This document shows positions 39,373 to 49,312 of a stretch of DNA of 64,000 nt, one piece after another. The stretch covers positions 35,223 through 99,222 of the forward strand of contig CALLMM010000016.1 of the NCBI GenBank assembly GCA_938005745.1, given 5' to 3'. The DNA comes from an uncultured Chthonomonadales bacterium. GTDB lineage: Bacteria > Armatimonadota > Chthonomonadetes > Chthonomonadales > CAJBBX01. The notes beneath the pieces were generated by a model. It was given only the letters and a program-made list of their open reading frames with translations. It ran no database searches and had not been told where the DNA came from. Position 1 is the stretch's first letter; every line of letters starts with the position of its first letter. A program made the translations under genes and the position numbers.

Positions 39373-40527
39373 TCATAAGATCCTGCTCGCTCCTTCCGAA
39401 GCCTGGCAGACGTAGAATTTAGCTTCCCGTCCGGTCTCCTTCAGGTAGGCGGCTCCGACGATCTTCTTGAAATTCTCTACCGCCTTATCGGCAACCAGAC
39501 TGACCGTGCACCCGCCGAATCCCGCGCCGGTCATTCTCGCGCCGAAGACTCCCTCCACCTGTCGGGCGGCTTCCACCATGACATCCAGTTCCCTGCAGCT
39601 CACTTCGTAGTCGTCGCGCAGGGAGTCGTGCGAGGCGTTCATGAGCTGTCCGAACTGTGCGATGTCGCCCGCCTTCAGCGCAGCGACGCTTTTGAGCACG
39701 CGGGCGTTCTCGGTGATCACGTGGCGGGCGCGTTTGCGAATCGTCTCCGGCATCTGGTCCGCGTATCGCGCAAACGACTCCTCGTCTACATCGCGCAGGG
39801 CGGTGATGCCCGGCAGCGACCGCTTCAGTATCTCGACCGCACTCTCGCACTCCGTGCGCCGCTCATTGTATTTAGAGGCGCCCAGTCCGCGCGGCAGCCC
39901 GGTGTCCCCGATCACGAGGGAGACCCTTTGCGCGGGCAGGGGTACGGCTTCATACTCTCTGCTGCGCGTATCTATCAAGAGCGCGTGCCCCGCCCGTCCC
40001 AGGGAAGAGATAAACTGATCCATGATCCCGCACTTGACTTTCGCAAACGCATGTTCGGCGCGCTGGCAGTACAGGGCGCGCTGCACCGGGTCTATGGCGA
40101 AGCCGCCCGCCGTCTCGAACGCCAGGCAGGAGGCGATCTCCATTGCGGCGGAGGAGGAGAGTCCGCTGGCGATGGGAACCGTGCCGTGGACAACCAGGTT
40201 CATGCCCTTCAGCGGGTAGCCTTCGCTGCGCAGGACATGCGCCACGCCGCGAATGAAGTTGCTCCAGTGACCCTTTTCCCGTTCTTGAATGTCGGAGAGT
40301 GTGAAGGTGTCGGACACCAGGTATCTCGTTGAGTAGGCGCGCACCTGATCGTCCTGTCGCGGCGCGCCGGCGATGGTGACGTCGAAGTTGATGGCGGCGG
40401 GAAAGACAAAGCCGTCGTTGTAGTCGGTATGTTCGCCGATCAGGTTGACGCGCCCCGGAGCGCGCACCACAAACACGGGCGGCGTGTCATACAGTTCCGT
40501 GAATTTCTGTTGAATATCCGTATCCAT
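39373..40527 (-). CDS. galK: Galactokinase
   Basis: VRAPGRVNLIGEHTDYNDGFVFPAAINFD...PIASGLSSSAAMEIAS...MTGAGFGGCTVSLV. Confidence 0.95.
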   Translation of the reverse strand: MDTDIQQKFTELYDTPPVFVVRAPGRVNLIGEHTDYNDGFVFPAAINFDVTIAGAPRQDDQVRAYSTRYLVSDTFTLSDIQEREKGHWSNFIRGVAHVLRSEGYPLKGMNLVVHGTVPIASGLSSSAAMEIASCLAFETAGGFAIDPVQRALYCQRAEHAFAKVKCGIMDQFISSLGRAGHALLIDTRSREYEAVPLPAQRVSLVIGDTGLPRGLGASKYNERRTECESAVEILKRSLPGITALRDVDEESFARYADQMPETIRKRARHVITENARVLKSVAALKAGDIAQFGQLMNASHDSLRDDYEVSCRELDVMVEAARQVEGVFGARMTGAGFGGCTVSLVADKAVENFKKIVGAAYLKETGREAKFYVCQASEGASRIL

Positions 40528-40575
40528 CGTCGTCCATAGGGCAGTACGGCGCGCGAACGCGGCGCACGCCCGCCT

Positions 40576-41046
40576 TCAGTGATACTCTTCGTCGCCCATC
40601 AGGGTCTGAAGATAGTTGATCTGTCCCAGATGATACTGCATATGGCTAGCGGGAACAAGCATTGCCAGCGCGGACGGCATCCGCTCGCCGTCGGGCAGAA
40701 TGACCATCTCGGTCAGGCGGTCTGCCGGGATCGCGATCAGGGTGTCGCAGAGGCGGGTGAGACTGCGCTGAAGATAGGCGCTGGCTTTCGGCAGGGTACT
40801 GCATCGTTCTATGGCGGTGTCGCTCTCCGCCTGAGAGCGGAAGGGCAGGGGCGCGTTCGCCAGTACGGCGGCGTAGACCAGATTGGTGACCGCGCAGTGC
40901 CCCATCAGCGACAGCGCATGACGGGAGGCATCGTGCGGCTTCCAGGTCAGCCCCTCCGCCGGCATCGCGCGGACCGCCTGCGTCAACGCCTTGCCGGCGC
41001 GCAGGGTCATCTCCAGAGCCACCCGCTGGCACAGATGTAACTGCAT
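40576..41046 (-). CDS. DinB family protein
   Basis: MSLMGHCAVTNLVYAAVLANAP...MLVPASHMQYHLGQINYLQTLMGD. Confidence 0.75.
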   Translation of the reverse strand: MQLHLCQRVALEMTLRAGKALTQAVRAMPAEGLTWKPHDASRHALSLMGHCAVTNLVYAAVLANAPLPFRSQAESDTAIERCSTLPKASAYLQRSLTRLCDTLIAIPADRLTEMVILPDGERMPSALAMLVPASHMQYHLGQINYLQTLMGDEEYH

Positions 41047-41055
41047 CGCGATCTC

Positions 41056-41388
41056 CTACTGCCGGACCCACGCCAGCGCCGCGCAGGGAGTGCCCTTGCG
41101 GTCAATCGGGGCGTCCAGAAAGGAGAGGAAGCCCTCCGGCACGTCGGCGCGCAGCCGCTCGCGCTGCTCCTGCGCGCAGAGTATCGCCAGACGTCCGCCC
41201 AGCTTCAGCACGCGCCCCATCTCCCGCATCGCCGCGCAGACCGTCTCCAGCGACTCCGGGTCGTAGGGCGGCTCGGTCGCAATCGCCGCGAAGGTCGCGT
41301 CGGGAAAGGGCAGGGCGCGTGCGTCGGCAAGGCAGTGATGCGCTCCCATTTCGGTCAGTCCGAAATGGGAGCGCCGGCAGCTCTCCAC
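41056..41388 (-). CDS. Short SAM-methyltransferase-like protein (possibly 5'-truncated)
   Basis: LADARALPFPDATFAAIATEPPYDPESLETVCAAMREMGRVLKLGGRLAILCAQEQRERL. Confidence 0.6.
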   Translation of the reverse strand: MESCRRSHFGLTEMGAHHCLADARALPFPDATFAAIATEPPYDPESLETVCAAMREMGRVLKLGGRLAILCAQEQRERLRADVPEGFLSFLDAPIDRKGTPCAALAWVRQ

Positions 41389-41391
41389 GGA

Positions 41392-41640
41392 TCAGGCTTC
41401 GCGATCTCCATCGAACTCGCTCAGGGAGATCCCCAGCGACTCCATCCATCGCTTTGCGCGCTCCATCGCCGCCGGATCGCCGGTAAGCTCCAGTTCCAGA
41501 AAGCCGCCTTCGTGCACGTTGATATTGGCGCGGTAGACGTTGGGCTTCAAGCCGAAGTCCATCACCAGATGATAGAGCACCGGCTCCTTCACGCGCTCCA
41601 GCGGAAAGTTCAGCCGCACTCGATGGATCGCTGCGCTCAT
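41392..41640 (-). CDS. NIL-domain-like protein
   Basis: VRLNFPLERVKEPVLYHLVMDFGLKPNVYRANINVHEGGFLELELTGDPAAMERAKRWMESLGI. Confidence 0.75.
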   Translation of the reverse strand: MSAAIHRVRLNFPLERVKEPVLYHLVMDFGLKPNVYRANINVHEGGFLELELTGDPAAMERAKRWMESLGISLSEFDGDREA

Positions 41641-41818
41641 CGCAAACTCCCTCCCGACCCTCTGCCGTTCGCGGTATTATAGCCATATCCGCCGCAGGGA
41701 GTCAATTTGAGGGAGAGCGTATACGCCGAATGGAGGATAAAAAGAGGAGGGCGGTGTGCTACAATGCGGTACGTTAGACCATCCCTGAGCGTGTATGGGA
41801 TTGCGGAGTGGAGCGCGT

Positions 41819-43240
41819 ATGATGCAGAGAGAGCAGCCTGCGCTGATACAGGCCGGAATGGGAGTGCATATCTCCAGCGCGAGGCTTGCCAATGCGACGG
41901 CGCGTCTAGGCGCGATGGGCGTCGTCTCCGGCGCCGGGCTTCGTCATATCGTCGTCGAGGATATACGCGCCGGCGATCTGGACGCTCTGCGCCTCGCCCG
42001 CGCCTTTCCTTTCCCCCGTTATGTCGAAGAGCTGCTTGCCTACGCGCCCGGCGGTTCCCGGCACAATAAGCCTGTGCCGATGGATACGCCGGACCCGGCG
42101 CGCGCCGCGCTTCCCCGGCGTCTGAGCGTGATCGGAGCCTATGTGGAGGTGATGCGGGCAAAAGAGGGGCATCGGGGCATGGTCGGCGTCAATGTGATGT
42201 GGAAATGCGCGCTGACCGTTCTGCCGACGATCTACGGTGCGATGCTGGCGGGAGCCGATGCGCTTCTGTGCGGGGCGGGCGTTCCGATGGAGCTGGCGGA
42301 TATCGTCGAGCGTCTTCGGAGGGGAGAGGACCTGGAGTACGAGTCGCTCACCGGAACCGGAACCCGCGTCCAGCTGGACGTCGCCGAAGATGCGCCCGCC
42401 TCTCTTCTGCAGAGAATGCCGCCCCCGACGCTGATCCCGATCCTCTCCAACTACCCCTTCTGCAAACGGCTGACGGACAACTGGCAGCAGCGTCACGGGG
42501 TGCGTCCCGGGGCGTTTGTGCTGGAGAACCATCAGGCGGGCGGGCATAATGCGCCGCCCCGCGATAAGTCGTCGTTCGGGGCGCAGGACGATCTGGACAG
42601 CTACTTTGAGAAGGTGCTGTCGCTGGGCGTGCCGGTCTATGTGGCGGGGGCGTTTCCGCATGGCGGTTCGCGGGACGATCTGCTGATGTGGCAGGCGCGC
42701 GGCGCCTGCGGCATCCAGGTCGGGTCGCGGTTTGCGCTCTGTGCCGAGTCGGGGATGCGGGCGGACCTGCGCGAGCAGATGCTCGCGCAGGTCCGCGCGG
42801 GAACGCTGACGGTCTCCACCGATCTGCGCCTCTCGCCCACCGGCTACCCGTTCAAGGTCGCCTCGCTCCCCGGCACGTTGAGCAATCCGGAGCTTCGCGC
42901 TCAGCGCACGCGCCTTTGCAACCTCGGCTATCTGCTTCAGTCGCATTTTGAGACCGGCGAAGACGGCGTTGTGCGGGAGACCTATCTCTGTCCCGCCATG
43001 CCCGCCGCGCAGTATGCGCGCCGCGGCGGCGATCCGGCGCAGACCGAGGGACGCATCTGCCTCTGCAACGCGCTCCTCTCTACTGCAGGCTACGGTCCGG
43101 CGGACGAACTGCCCCTGATCACGCTGGGCGTCAGCGGCGTGCAGGTGGATCGGCTCTGGAGCGCGCGCGAGGTGGTGGAGGATATCCTCACCCCCGACTA
43201 CGTCGCCCGCCGCGAACGGGAGTTGCGCCTGCCGGCATAG
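41819..43240 (+). CDS. Nitronate monooxygenase / 2-nitropropane dioxygenase-like flavoprotein
   Basis: PALIQAGMGVHISSARLANATARLGAMGVVSGAG...VLENHQAGGHNAPPR...ARGACGIQVGSRFALCAESG. Confidence 0.82.
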   Translation: MMQREQPALIQAGMGVHISSARLANATARLGAMGVVSGAGLRHIVVEDIRAGDLDALRLARAFPFPRYVEELLAYAPGGSRHNKPVPMDTPDPARAALPRRLSVIGAYVEVMRAKEGHRGMVGVNVMWKCALTVLPTIYGAMLAGADALLCGAGVPMELADIVERLRRGEDLEYESLTGTGTRVQLDVAEDAPASLLQRMPPPTLIPILSNYPFCKRLTDNWQQRHGVRPGAFVLENHQAGGHNAPPRDKSSFGAQDDLDSYFEKVLSLGVPVYVAGAFPHGGSRDDLLMWQARGACGIQVGSRFALCAESGMRADLREQMLAQVRAGTLTVSTDLRLSPTGYPFKVASLPGTLSNPELRAQRTRLCNLGYLLQSHFETGEDGVVRETYLCPAMPAAQYARRGGDPAQTEGRICLCNALLSTAGYGPADELPLITLGVSGVQVDRLWSAREVVEDILTPDYVARRERELRLPA

Positions 43241-43279
43241 GACCGCGCCCCGTAACCCGCCCGGCTGTTCGCTGAGCCT

Positions 43280-44353
43280 TCACACCCCTCGATCTCTTCG
43301 CTCGCGAACAGCCCGCAATGAACGCTCCGCCTGCTCCCGCACCAGCGGCTCCGGGTCGTTTAGCGCCTGTTCCAGCGCGGCGATGGCTTCCGCGTCCTCG
43401 CGGGCGGAGAGCGCGGCGGCGACATTCCGCAGCAGACCCCTGCGCTTTGCCCGCTTGACCGGGCTGCCTCGAAACCTCTCCCGAAACTCCTCTTCGGTCA
43501 TGGACAGCAGATCGGTCATGCGGCTGGCGGCGGTTGCGGCGCGGGGCTGAAACGCCGGCTCGTCGGTCGGCTGCGAACGGCGCCCATTGAAGGGACAGAC
43601 CTCCTGGCAGATGTCGCAGCCGAAGATGCGGCTGCCCAGAGAACCCGCCAGCTCCTCCGGGATCGCGCCCTTGAGTTCGATGGTCAGGTAGGAGATGCAG
43701 CGGCGGGAATCTACCTCAAACGGTCGGACGATCGCGCCGGTCGGGCAGGCGTCCAGACAGCGCGTACAGGTTCCGCAGCCGCCCTCCGCCGGCGCGTCGG
43801 GCGGGAGCGGCAGGTTCAGGAGCAGTTCGCCCAGCAGAAAGTAGGAGCCGCGCCGGGTGTTGATCAGCATGGCGTTCTTGCCGAACCAGCCCAGCCCCGC
43901 CCGACGCGCGACCTCGCGCTCCAGGATCGGTCCCGTGTCCACATAGACCCGCCCCTGCGCCTGCGGCTCCCGCTCCTGAATGAAAGCCAGCAGCCGTTTC
44001 AGACGTCCGGTCATCACCTCATGATAGTCCAGGTTGCGGGCGTAGCGGGCGAAGACGGCGTTGTTCGGATCAGGCGCGGGGGACTCGTCGCGGACGTAGT
44101 AGTTCATCCCGACCGCCACAATGCTCTTCGCGTCCGGCATCACCTGTCGCGGGTCGAGACGACGCTCCGGGTCGCGCGCCAGATAGCCCATCTCGCCGTG
44201 AAATCCGCGCGCCAGCCAGTCGAGAAACTCCTTTCGGAAGACCGAAGGCTCCGCGGCGGCGATCCCGCACAGGTCAAACCCCAGCGCGCATGCCTGTGCC
44301 TTGATCTCCTTTGCCAGCGTAAAACCGTGCGATTGCGTCCCGTTCAAGCACAT
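43280..44353 (-). CDS. queG: Epoxyqueuosine reductase
   Basis: AQACALGFDLCGIAAAEPS...CGTCTRCLDACPTGAIVRPFEVDSRRCISYLTIELKGAIPEELAGSLGSRIFGCDICQEVCPFN. Confidence 0.95.
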   Translation of the reverse strand: MCLNGTQSHGFTLAKEIKAQACALGFDLCGIAAAEPSVFRKEFLDWLARGFHGEMGYLARDPERRLDPRQVMPDAKSIVAVGMNYYVRDESPAPDPNNAVFARYARNLDYHEVMTGRLKRLLAFIQEREPQAQGRVYVDTGPILEREVARRAGLGWFGKNAMLINTRRGSYFLLGELLLNLPLPPDAPAEGGCGTCTRCLDACPTGAIVRPFEVDSRRCISYLTIELKGAIPEELAGSLGSRIFGCDICQEVCPFNGRRSQPTDEPAFQPRAATAASRMTDLLSMTEEEFRERFRGSPVKRAKRRGLLRNVAAALSAREDAEAIAALEQALNDPEPLVREQAERSLRAVRERRDRGV

Positions 44354-44588
44354 ATCATTTCTTCAAAGCTGCTTTTCAACGCTAAAAGACTGGATAACTT
44401 GGGGAGTTTGGGGTAAGATAATCCAAACTTTTCCGTATCCTCCGCTGCCTATTATACACACGAAATCGGTTCTGGTCGGATCTTTCCCGGCAAGCCAATT
44501 TTCGTTATGGATTGCCGCCCCCTGCTGGAGTCGTATTATCGGGTGTGATCTTTAGCGGCGCGCCGTAATGAAACCCGGAGGTTCACTC

Positions 44589-45356
44589 ATGCTGCGTCAG
44601 AGACATGCTTTTACATTGATCGAGTTGCTCGTCGTGATCGCGATCATCGCGATTCTGGCAGCCATCCTATTTCCCGTCTTCTCTCAGGCTCGTGAAAAGG
44701 CGCGTCAGGCATCCTGTATGTCCAACATCAAGCAGCTTGGTCTGGGAGCCGCGATGTACTCGCAGGACTACGATGAGCGCATCATGCCGATTGCCACAGT
44801 GAGCGGTCTGAAGGTTTTCTACTGGTGGGCAAGCTTCGACAATACCACGCAGCGGCGAGTGGAGTCGGAGGGTCTGCTCTATCCCTACATGAAGAACAGT
44901 CAGATTCAGGTCTGCCCCTCCTTCCGCAACACGCTGCGCACCACGCTGGGGCTGACCGGCTATGGCTATAACTACGTCTATTTGTGTCCGTTCGTCCAGT
45001 CGGGACCGTTCTCTTACGATGTGCGCCCGGTATCACTGGCGGCGGTGCAGTCGCCTGCCGACACGGTCTTCCTGGCAGATTCTGCGCGTCTGAACTACCG
45101 GGTAGCGGGAGGTCCGCGCCTAGAAGGGAACACCTTCCTCGATCCGCCCTCGCTCGCCAATCCGGGGCTACACGGTCGGCATAACGAGATGGGGAGCGTG
45201 CTCTGGCTGGACGGACATGTGAAGGCGTTCCGCCCGGTCTATCGCTCGGGCATCTTTGGCAGCGGCTTCAATGCGGAGGATTTCAGGCGCGAAAAACTGG
45301 GAGAGCTAGATCGGGACGGCGACTTCACTACGGACGAACTGTTCGATCTGCAGTAG
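44589..45356 (+). CDS. Prepilin-like DUF1559 protein with H-X9-DG motif
   Basis: [58 protein letters not shown]...[17 protein letters not shown]. Confidence 0.93.
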   Translation: MLRQRHAFTLIELLVVIAIIAILAAILFPVFSQAREKARQASCMSNIKQLGLGAAMYSQDYDERIMPIATVSGLKVFYWWASFDNTTQRRVESEGLLYPYMKNSQIQVCPSFRNTLRTTLGLTGYGYNYVYLCPFVQSGPFSYDVRPVSLAAVQSPADTVFLADSARLNYRVAGGPRLEGNTFLDPPSLANPGLHGRHNEMGSVLWLDGHVKAFRPVYRSGIFGSGFNAEDFRREKLGELDRDGDFTTDELFDLQ

Positions 45357-45393
45357 CGCGCTCGTGAGAAGAGGCGACCAGAGCCTGTATGTC

Positions 45394-45428
45394 AGACGCC
45401 CGCGCCGGTTCGCTCTGCGCGGGCGTCT
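45394..45428 (+). terminator. Hairpin downstream of prepilin gene
   Basis: AGACGCCCGCGC...GCGCGGGCGTCT. Confidence 0.5.
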
Positions 45429-45533
45429 CTGCGTGTCCGGTTGTTTTCAGGATTCGGGCAGGAATGACGGGCTGCCGGAAAGAATCCTCTCCGCAGGTGC
45501 CTCCGGAAATCCTCAGCAGACAGGAAATCGCTC

Positions 45534-46601
45534 ATGACGAACCTACAGCGGATGCAGCAGGCGCTGCGTGACGCCCAATCCCCCGCCTTTCTGGTCAGTA
45601 GCCTCTCCAGCGTTCAGTGGCTGACCGGGTTCACCGGCTCGGCGGGGATCGCCATCGTTACGCCCGACGCCGGCGTGCTGGTCACCGACAGCCGTTACAC
45701 CCTGCAGGCGGCGGAGCAGTGCGCCGATATGCCCGTGCGCACCTTCTCCAATCCGACCCCGCAGAACGATTTTCTCTATGAGCAGATGAAGCGCATGGGG
45801 ATCACGCGGATCGGCTATGATGAGGAGAATGTAACGGTTGCAGGTCTTCGCCGCTGGTCGGAGAAGTTTGAAGGGATCGAGCTGTTTCCGATGCAGGACC
45901 CTGTCGCGACGCTGCGCATGGTCAAGTCTGCGGAAGAGGTGCGGCGCATACGCGAAGCCTGCCGCCTGGCAGACGCCTGTCTGGAGCATCTGATCCCGTT
46001 GATCCGTCCCGGCGTTACCGAGTACGATCTGCTGATCGAGGTGGAGGTCTTTCTGCGGCGTCAGGGATCGGAGACGGCGTTTCCGGCGATTGTGGTGAGC
46101 GGTGAGCGCAGCGCGCGCCCGCATGGCAGACCCGGTCAGAAGCGGCTGGAGGTCGGCGACTTCGTCACCTTCGATATCGGAGCCAGGTTCGAGGAGTACT
46201 GCAGCGATATCACGCGCACCGTGGTGGTCGGCGAAGCCTCCGAGCGGCACCGCGAAATCTACGCGCAGGTTCTCAAGGCGCAGACGGCGGCGCTGGATGC
46301 GCTCAAGCCGGGAGCGAACGGGCGAGACGTGGACGCGCTGGCGCGGCGCATCTTGGACGAGAAGGGGCTGGCGCAGTTTTTCGGTCATGGACTGGGGCAC
46401 GGACTCGGCGCGCTGGTGCATGACAGCGGTCGTCTCTCTCCCTCCAGCGATCAGCCGATCGAACCGGGGCAGGTCTGGACGGTGGAGCCGGGGGTCTATC
46501 TGGAGGGGTTCGGCGGCGTGCGAATCGAGGATGACGCGCTGGTGACGGAGGCGGGAGTCGAAATCCTGACGCACTTTACCAGGGAGCTGCTGGTCGTGTA
46601 G
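45534..46601 (+). CDS. M24 family Xaa-Pro peptidase
   Basis: VTFDIGARFEEYCSDITRTVVVGE...FFGHGLGHGLGALVHDSGRLSP...GQVWTVEPGVYLEGFGGVRIEDDALVT. Confidence 0.93.
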   Translation: MTNLQRMQQALRDAQSPAFLVSSLSSVQWLTGFTGSAGIAIVTPDAGVLVTDSRYTLQAAEQCADMPVRTFSNPTPQNDFLYEQMKRMGITRIGYDEENVTVAGLRRWSEKFEGIELFPMQDPVATLRMVKSAEEVRRIREACRLADACLEHLIPLIRPGVTEYDLLIEVEVFLRRQGSETAFPAIVVSGERSARPHGRPGQKRLEVGDFVTFDIGARFEEYCSDITRTVVVGEASERHREIYAQVLKAQTAALDALKPGANGRDVDALARRILDEKGLAQFFGHGLGHGLGALVHDSGRLSPSSDQPIEPGQVWTVEPGVYLEGFGGVRIEDDALVTEAGVEILTHFTRELLVV

Positions 46602-47690
46602 ATGAATATCATTCAGATCATCTCCAGCACCCGGACTTCCGGAGCGGAAAAACATCTGGTGGTGCTGTCCGAGTGGCTGCAGCGTCGCGGGCATAATATT
46701 CTGGCGATCTGCCCGCCCGGGGGCTGGCTTCCGGGGCAGCTGCAGCAGGCGGGCGTGCCGCATGTCGAGATACCTATGCACGGCGTTCGCGCCCCGCGCG
46801 CGATCCTGCAGCTTCGCCGCGCCGCCCGCCGGCACGACGCCGACCTGATCCATACCCATCTCACCCGTGCCACCTATATGGGCTACTTCGCCGGAATGCT
46901 GACCCGCGTGCCGGTCATCTCAACCGTGCATGTGCTGACCCGCGACTTCGCCTACCGCTATCTCCCCAGCCGCAATCACTGGTTTGTGGCGGTCTCCGAC
47001 TATCTGCGCGAGAAGCTGATCTCACGGGGCGTGCCCGAAGACCGGGTGCAGACGGTCTATAACGGAACCGACTTCTCCGCGGATTTTATGCCGGTCTCCT
47101 CGCCGCTGAGCGTGCGTGCGGAGCTGGGGCTGCCCGCCGACGCCGAACTGATCGGGCTGTTCGGGCGCGTAGACCCGTTCAAGGGGCATCCGATCCTGGT
47201 GCAGGCGGCGAAGACCATCGTCGCCGCCTGCCCGCGCGCCTACTTCGTCTTTGTCGGGGCGGCGGAGCCGGGCGTGCAGCAGGCGCTGTGGGAGATGGCT
47301 TCGCGGGAGGGAGTGGACGACCGGCTCCGCTTTACCGGCGTCCGCAACGATATTCCCCGCCTGATGGACTCCATTGATGTGGTGACCCTCCCTTCGCTGA
47401 CCGAAGCCTGTTCAATGGCGATTATCGAGGCGATGGCGATGGGCAAGCCGGTGATCGCGACCCGCGCCGGCGGAAATCTGGAGCTGATCCACGACCAGCA
47501 GACCGGCATCCTGGCGGAGCGGACACCGGAGGCTTTCGCGGAGGCGATCATCGCGCTGCTGCGCGACCCGGATCGTCGTGCACAGATGGGCAACGCCGGA
47601 CAGGAGCGCGCGCTCTCTCTCTTCTCGGCGCAGACGATGGCGCAGAACATGGAGCGGCTCTATCAGCGCATCGTCGGGAACCGGTCGTGA
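46602..47690 (+). CDS. Glycosyltransferase family 4
   Basis: SRTSGAEKHLVVLSEWLQRRGHNILAICPPGG-type GT-B start (STRTSGAEKHL); PSLTEACSMAIIEAMAMGKPVIATRAGGNLELI. Confidence 0.92.
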   Translation: MNIIQIISSTRTSGAEKHLVVLSEWLQRRGHNILAICPPGGWLPGQLQQAGVPHVEIPMHGVRAPRAILQLRRAARRHDADLIHTHLTRATYMGYFAGMLTRVPVISTVHVLTRDFAYRYLPSRNHWFVAVSDYLREKLISRGVPEDRVQTVYNGTDFSADFMPVSSPLSVRAELGLPADAELIGLFGRVDPFKGHPILVQAAKTIVAACPRAYFVFVGAAEPGVQQALWEMASREGVDDRLRFTGVRNDIPRLMDSIDVVTLPSLTEACSMAIIEAMAMGKPVIATRAGGNLELIHDQQTGILAERTPEAFAEAIIALLRDPDRRAQMGNAGQERALSLFSAQTMAQNMERLYQRIVGNRS

Positions 47691-49312
47691 CAGCCACGCC
47701 CGCTCTCTCAGACGCGCCGCCGCAGCGCCGCAACGCGGGGGGGAGAATGCTTTTCGGTCTGCTGATCGCCTTCACGCTGGCGCGTCTTCTCCTCGCTCTG
47801 CGCTTTCCTCTCGCCCCGGATGAGACCTACTACTGGGTCTGGAGCCGCCATCCGGACTGGGGCTACTACGATCAGGGACCGATGATCGCCTGGTGGATTC
47901 GCGCCGGATGCCTGCTGTTCGGGGAGACGCCGCTCGGGGTGCGGATCGGGGTCGTTCTGGCGGCGGGACTGACGCAGGGGCTTCTCTGTCTGCTGGCGCG
48001 CGATCTGCTCGGCGACAGAGCCGCGCTCTGGACCCTGCTCTTCAGCGGCTTGACCCCGCTGGCGTTCGTCGGAGGGGTCATCGCCACCTACGACCCGCTT
48101 CTGGCGCTCTTCTGGACGGCAGCCGCCTTCTTCTGCGCGCGCGCCATCTTCTTCGGATCGTCCGTCGCCTGGATCGGCGCGGGAGCCGCCTTCGGCGCGG
48201 GGCTGCTCAGCAAGCACCCGATGATTCTGTTCGCGCCCTGCCTGCTGCTGTTCCTGATCAGCAGTCCGACCTATCGCGGCTGGCTGCGCCGCCCCGCTCC
48301 CTATCTGGCGGGGCTGCTGGGACTGGCGATCTTCGCGCCCAACCTCTGGTGGCAGTCTCAGCACGACTGGATGACCTTCGGACACCTGCTCAACCTGACC
48401 GGCAAGGGAACCGATCACGGATTTCTGCGCCGTCTGGGGGACTTTCTCGGTTCGCAGGCGGGACTGCTGACGCCGCTGCTCTTCTTCGGGCTGACGGCGG
48501 CGCTCGTCCGGGCGGGCGTTCTCGCCTTTCGCCGGTCTCACGTCTCCCTGGAGGAGCCGCGCAGGGAGGCGATCCGGTATCTCTTCTGCCTGAGCGCGCC
48601 GGCGCTGACGCTCTTTACCCTGATGACGCTGAAATCGAAGGTGCAGGCGAACTGGGCGGCGTTCGGGTGGCTGACCGCCTGCGCCGTCTATGCTGCCTGG
48701 CTCACCTCCGCCAACCCGACGGAAGAGACCGCACAGCGCAGGTCGGTTCGCCGGAGGGAGTGGTATGCCCGCGCCTCCGTTGTGATGGCGGCGCTGTTGT
48801 CGCTGCTGCTGACGGTGCCGGAGGCGCGTCCGGCGCTGGGAATAGATCTCTCTCCCCGTCTGGATCAGGCGAACAAGCTCTACGGCGGCGCGGAACTGGG
48901 GGCGGCGGCGGACCGGGAGCGCGCCGCGATGGAGCGGGAGACCGGGGCATATGTGGCGGTCGGGGCGGCGACCTACGACAACGCTAGCCGCCTCTCGTTC
49001 TACATGCGCGGGCAGCCGCACGCCCGCAACTTCTTTCTAGGAACGCGCCCCAACAGCTACCTGCTCTGGAACGACCGGGCGGGACTGCGTCCCGGCGGTC
49101 ATGCGTTGATTGTAGACGACCATCCGCCCGATCACCCGAACCTGCCCGCCTTCCGCGCCATCTTTGAACGGGTGGTTCCGGCGGCGGAGCCGGTCGTTGT
49201 CTATCGTCGCCCCGTCTACCGGGAGCCGATCCATACCTACTATCTCTATCGCTGCTACGGCTATCGTCCCGATCCGGCGGTAGAGCGGCATAACCGGCAG
49301 GGCGGCGAGTGA
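47687..49312 (+). CDS. ArnT/GT39-like membrane glycosyltransferase
   Basis: RFPLAPDETYYWVWSRHPDWGYYDQGPMIAWWIRAG followed by multiple TM segments; overlaps GT4 gene by 4 bp. Confidence 0.88.
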   Translation: MTATPALSDAPPQRRNAGGRMLFGLLIAFTLARLLLALRFPLAPDETYYWVWSRHPDWGYYDQGPMIAWWIRAGCLLFGETPLGVRIGVVLAAGLTQGLLCLLARDLLGDRAALWTLLFSGLTPLAFVGGVIATYDPLLALFWTAAAFFCARAIFFGSSVAWIGAGAAFGAGLLSKHPMILFAPCLLLFLISSPTYRGWLRRPAPYLAGLLGLAIFAPNLWWQSQHDWMTFGHLLNLTGKGTDHGFLRRLGDFLGSQAGLLTPLLFFGLTAALVRAGVLAFRRSHVSLEEPRREAIRYLFCLSAPALTLFTLMTLKSKVQANWAAFGWLTACAVYAAWLTSANPTEETAQRRSVRRREWYARASVVMAALLSLLLTVPEARPALGIDLSPRLDQANKLYGGAELGAAADRERAAMERETGAYVAVGAATYDNASRLSFYMRGQPHARNFFLGTRPNSYLLWNDRAGLRPGGHALIVDDHPPDHPNLPAFRAIFERVVPAAEPVVVYRRPVYREPIHTYYLYRCYGYRPDPAVERHNRQGGE

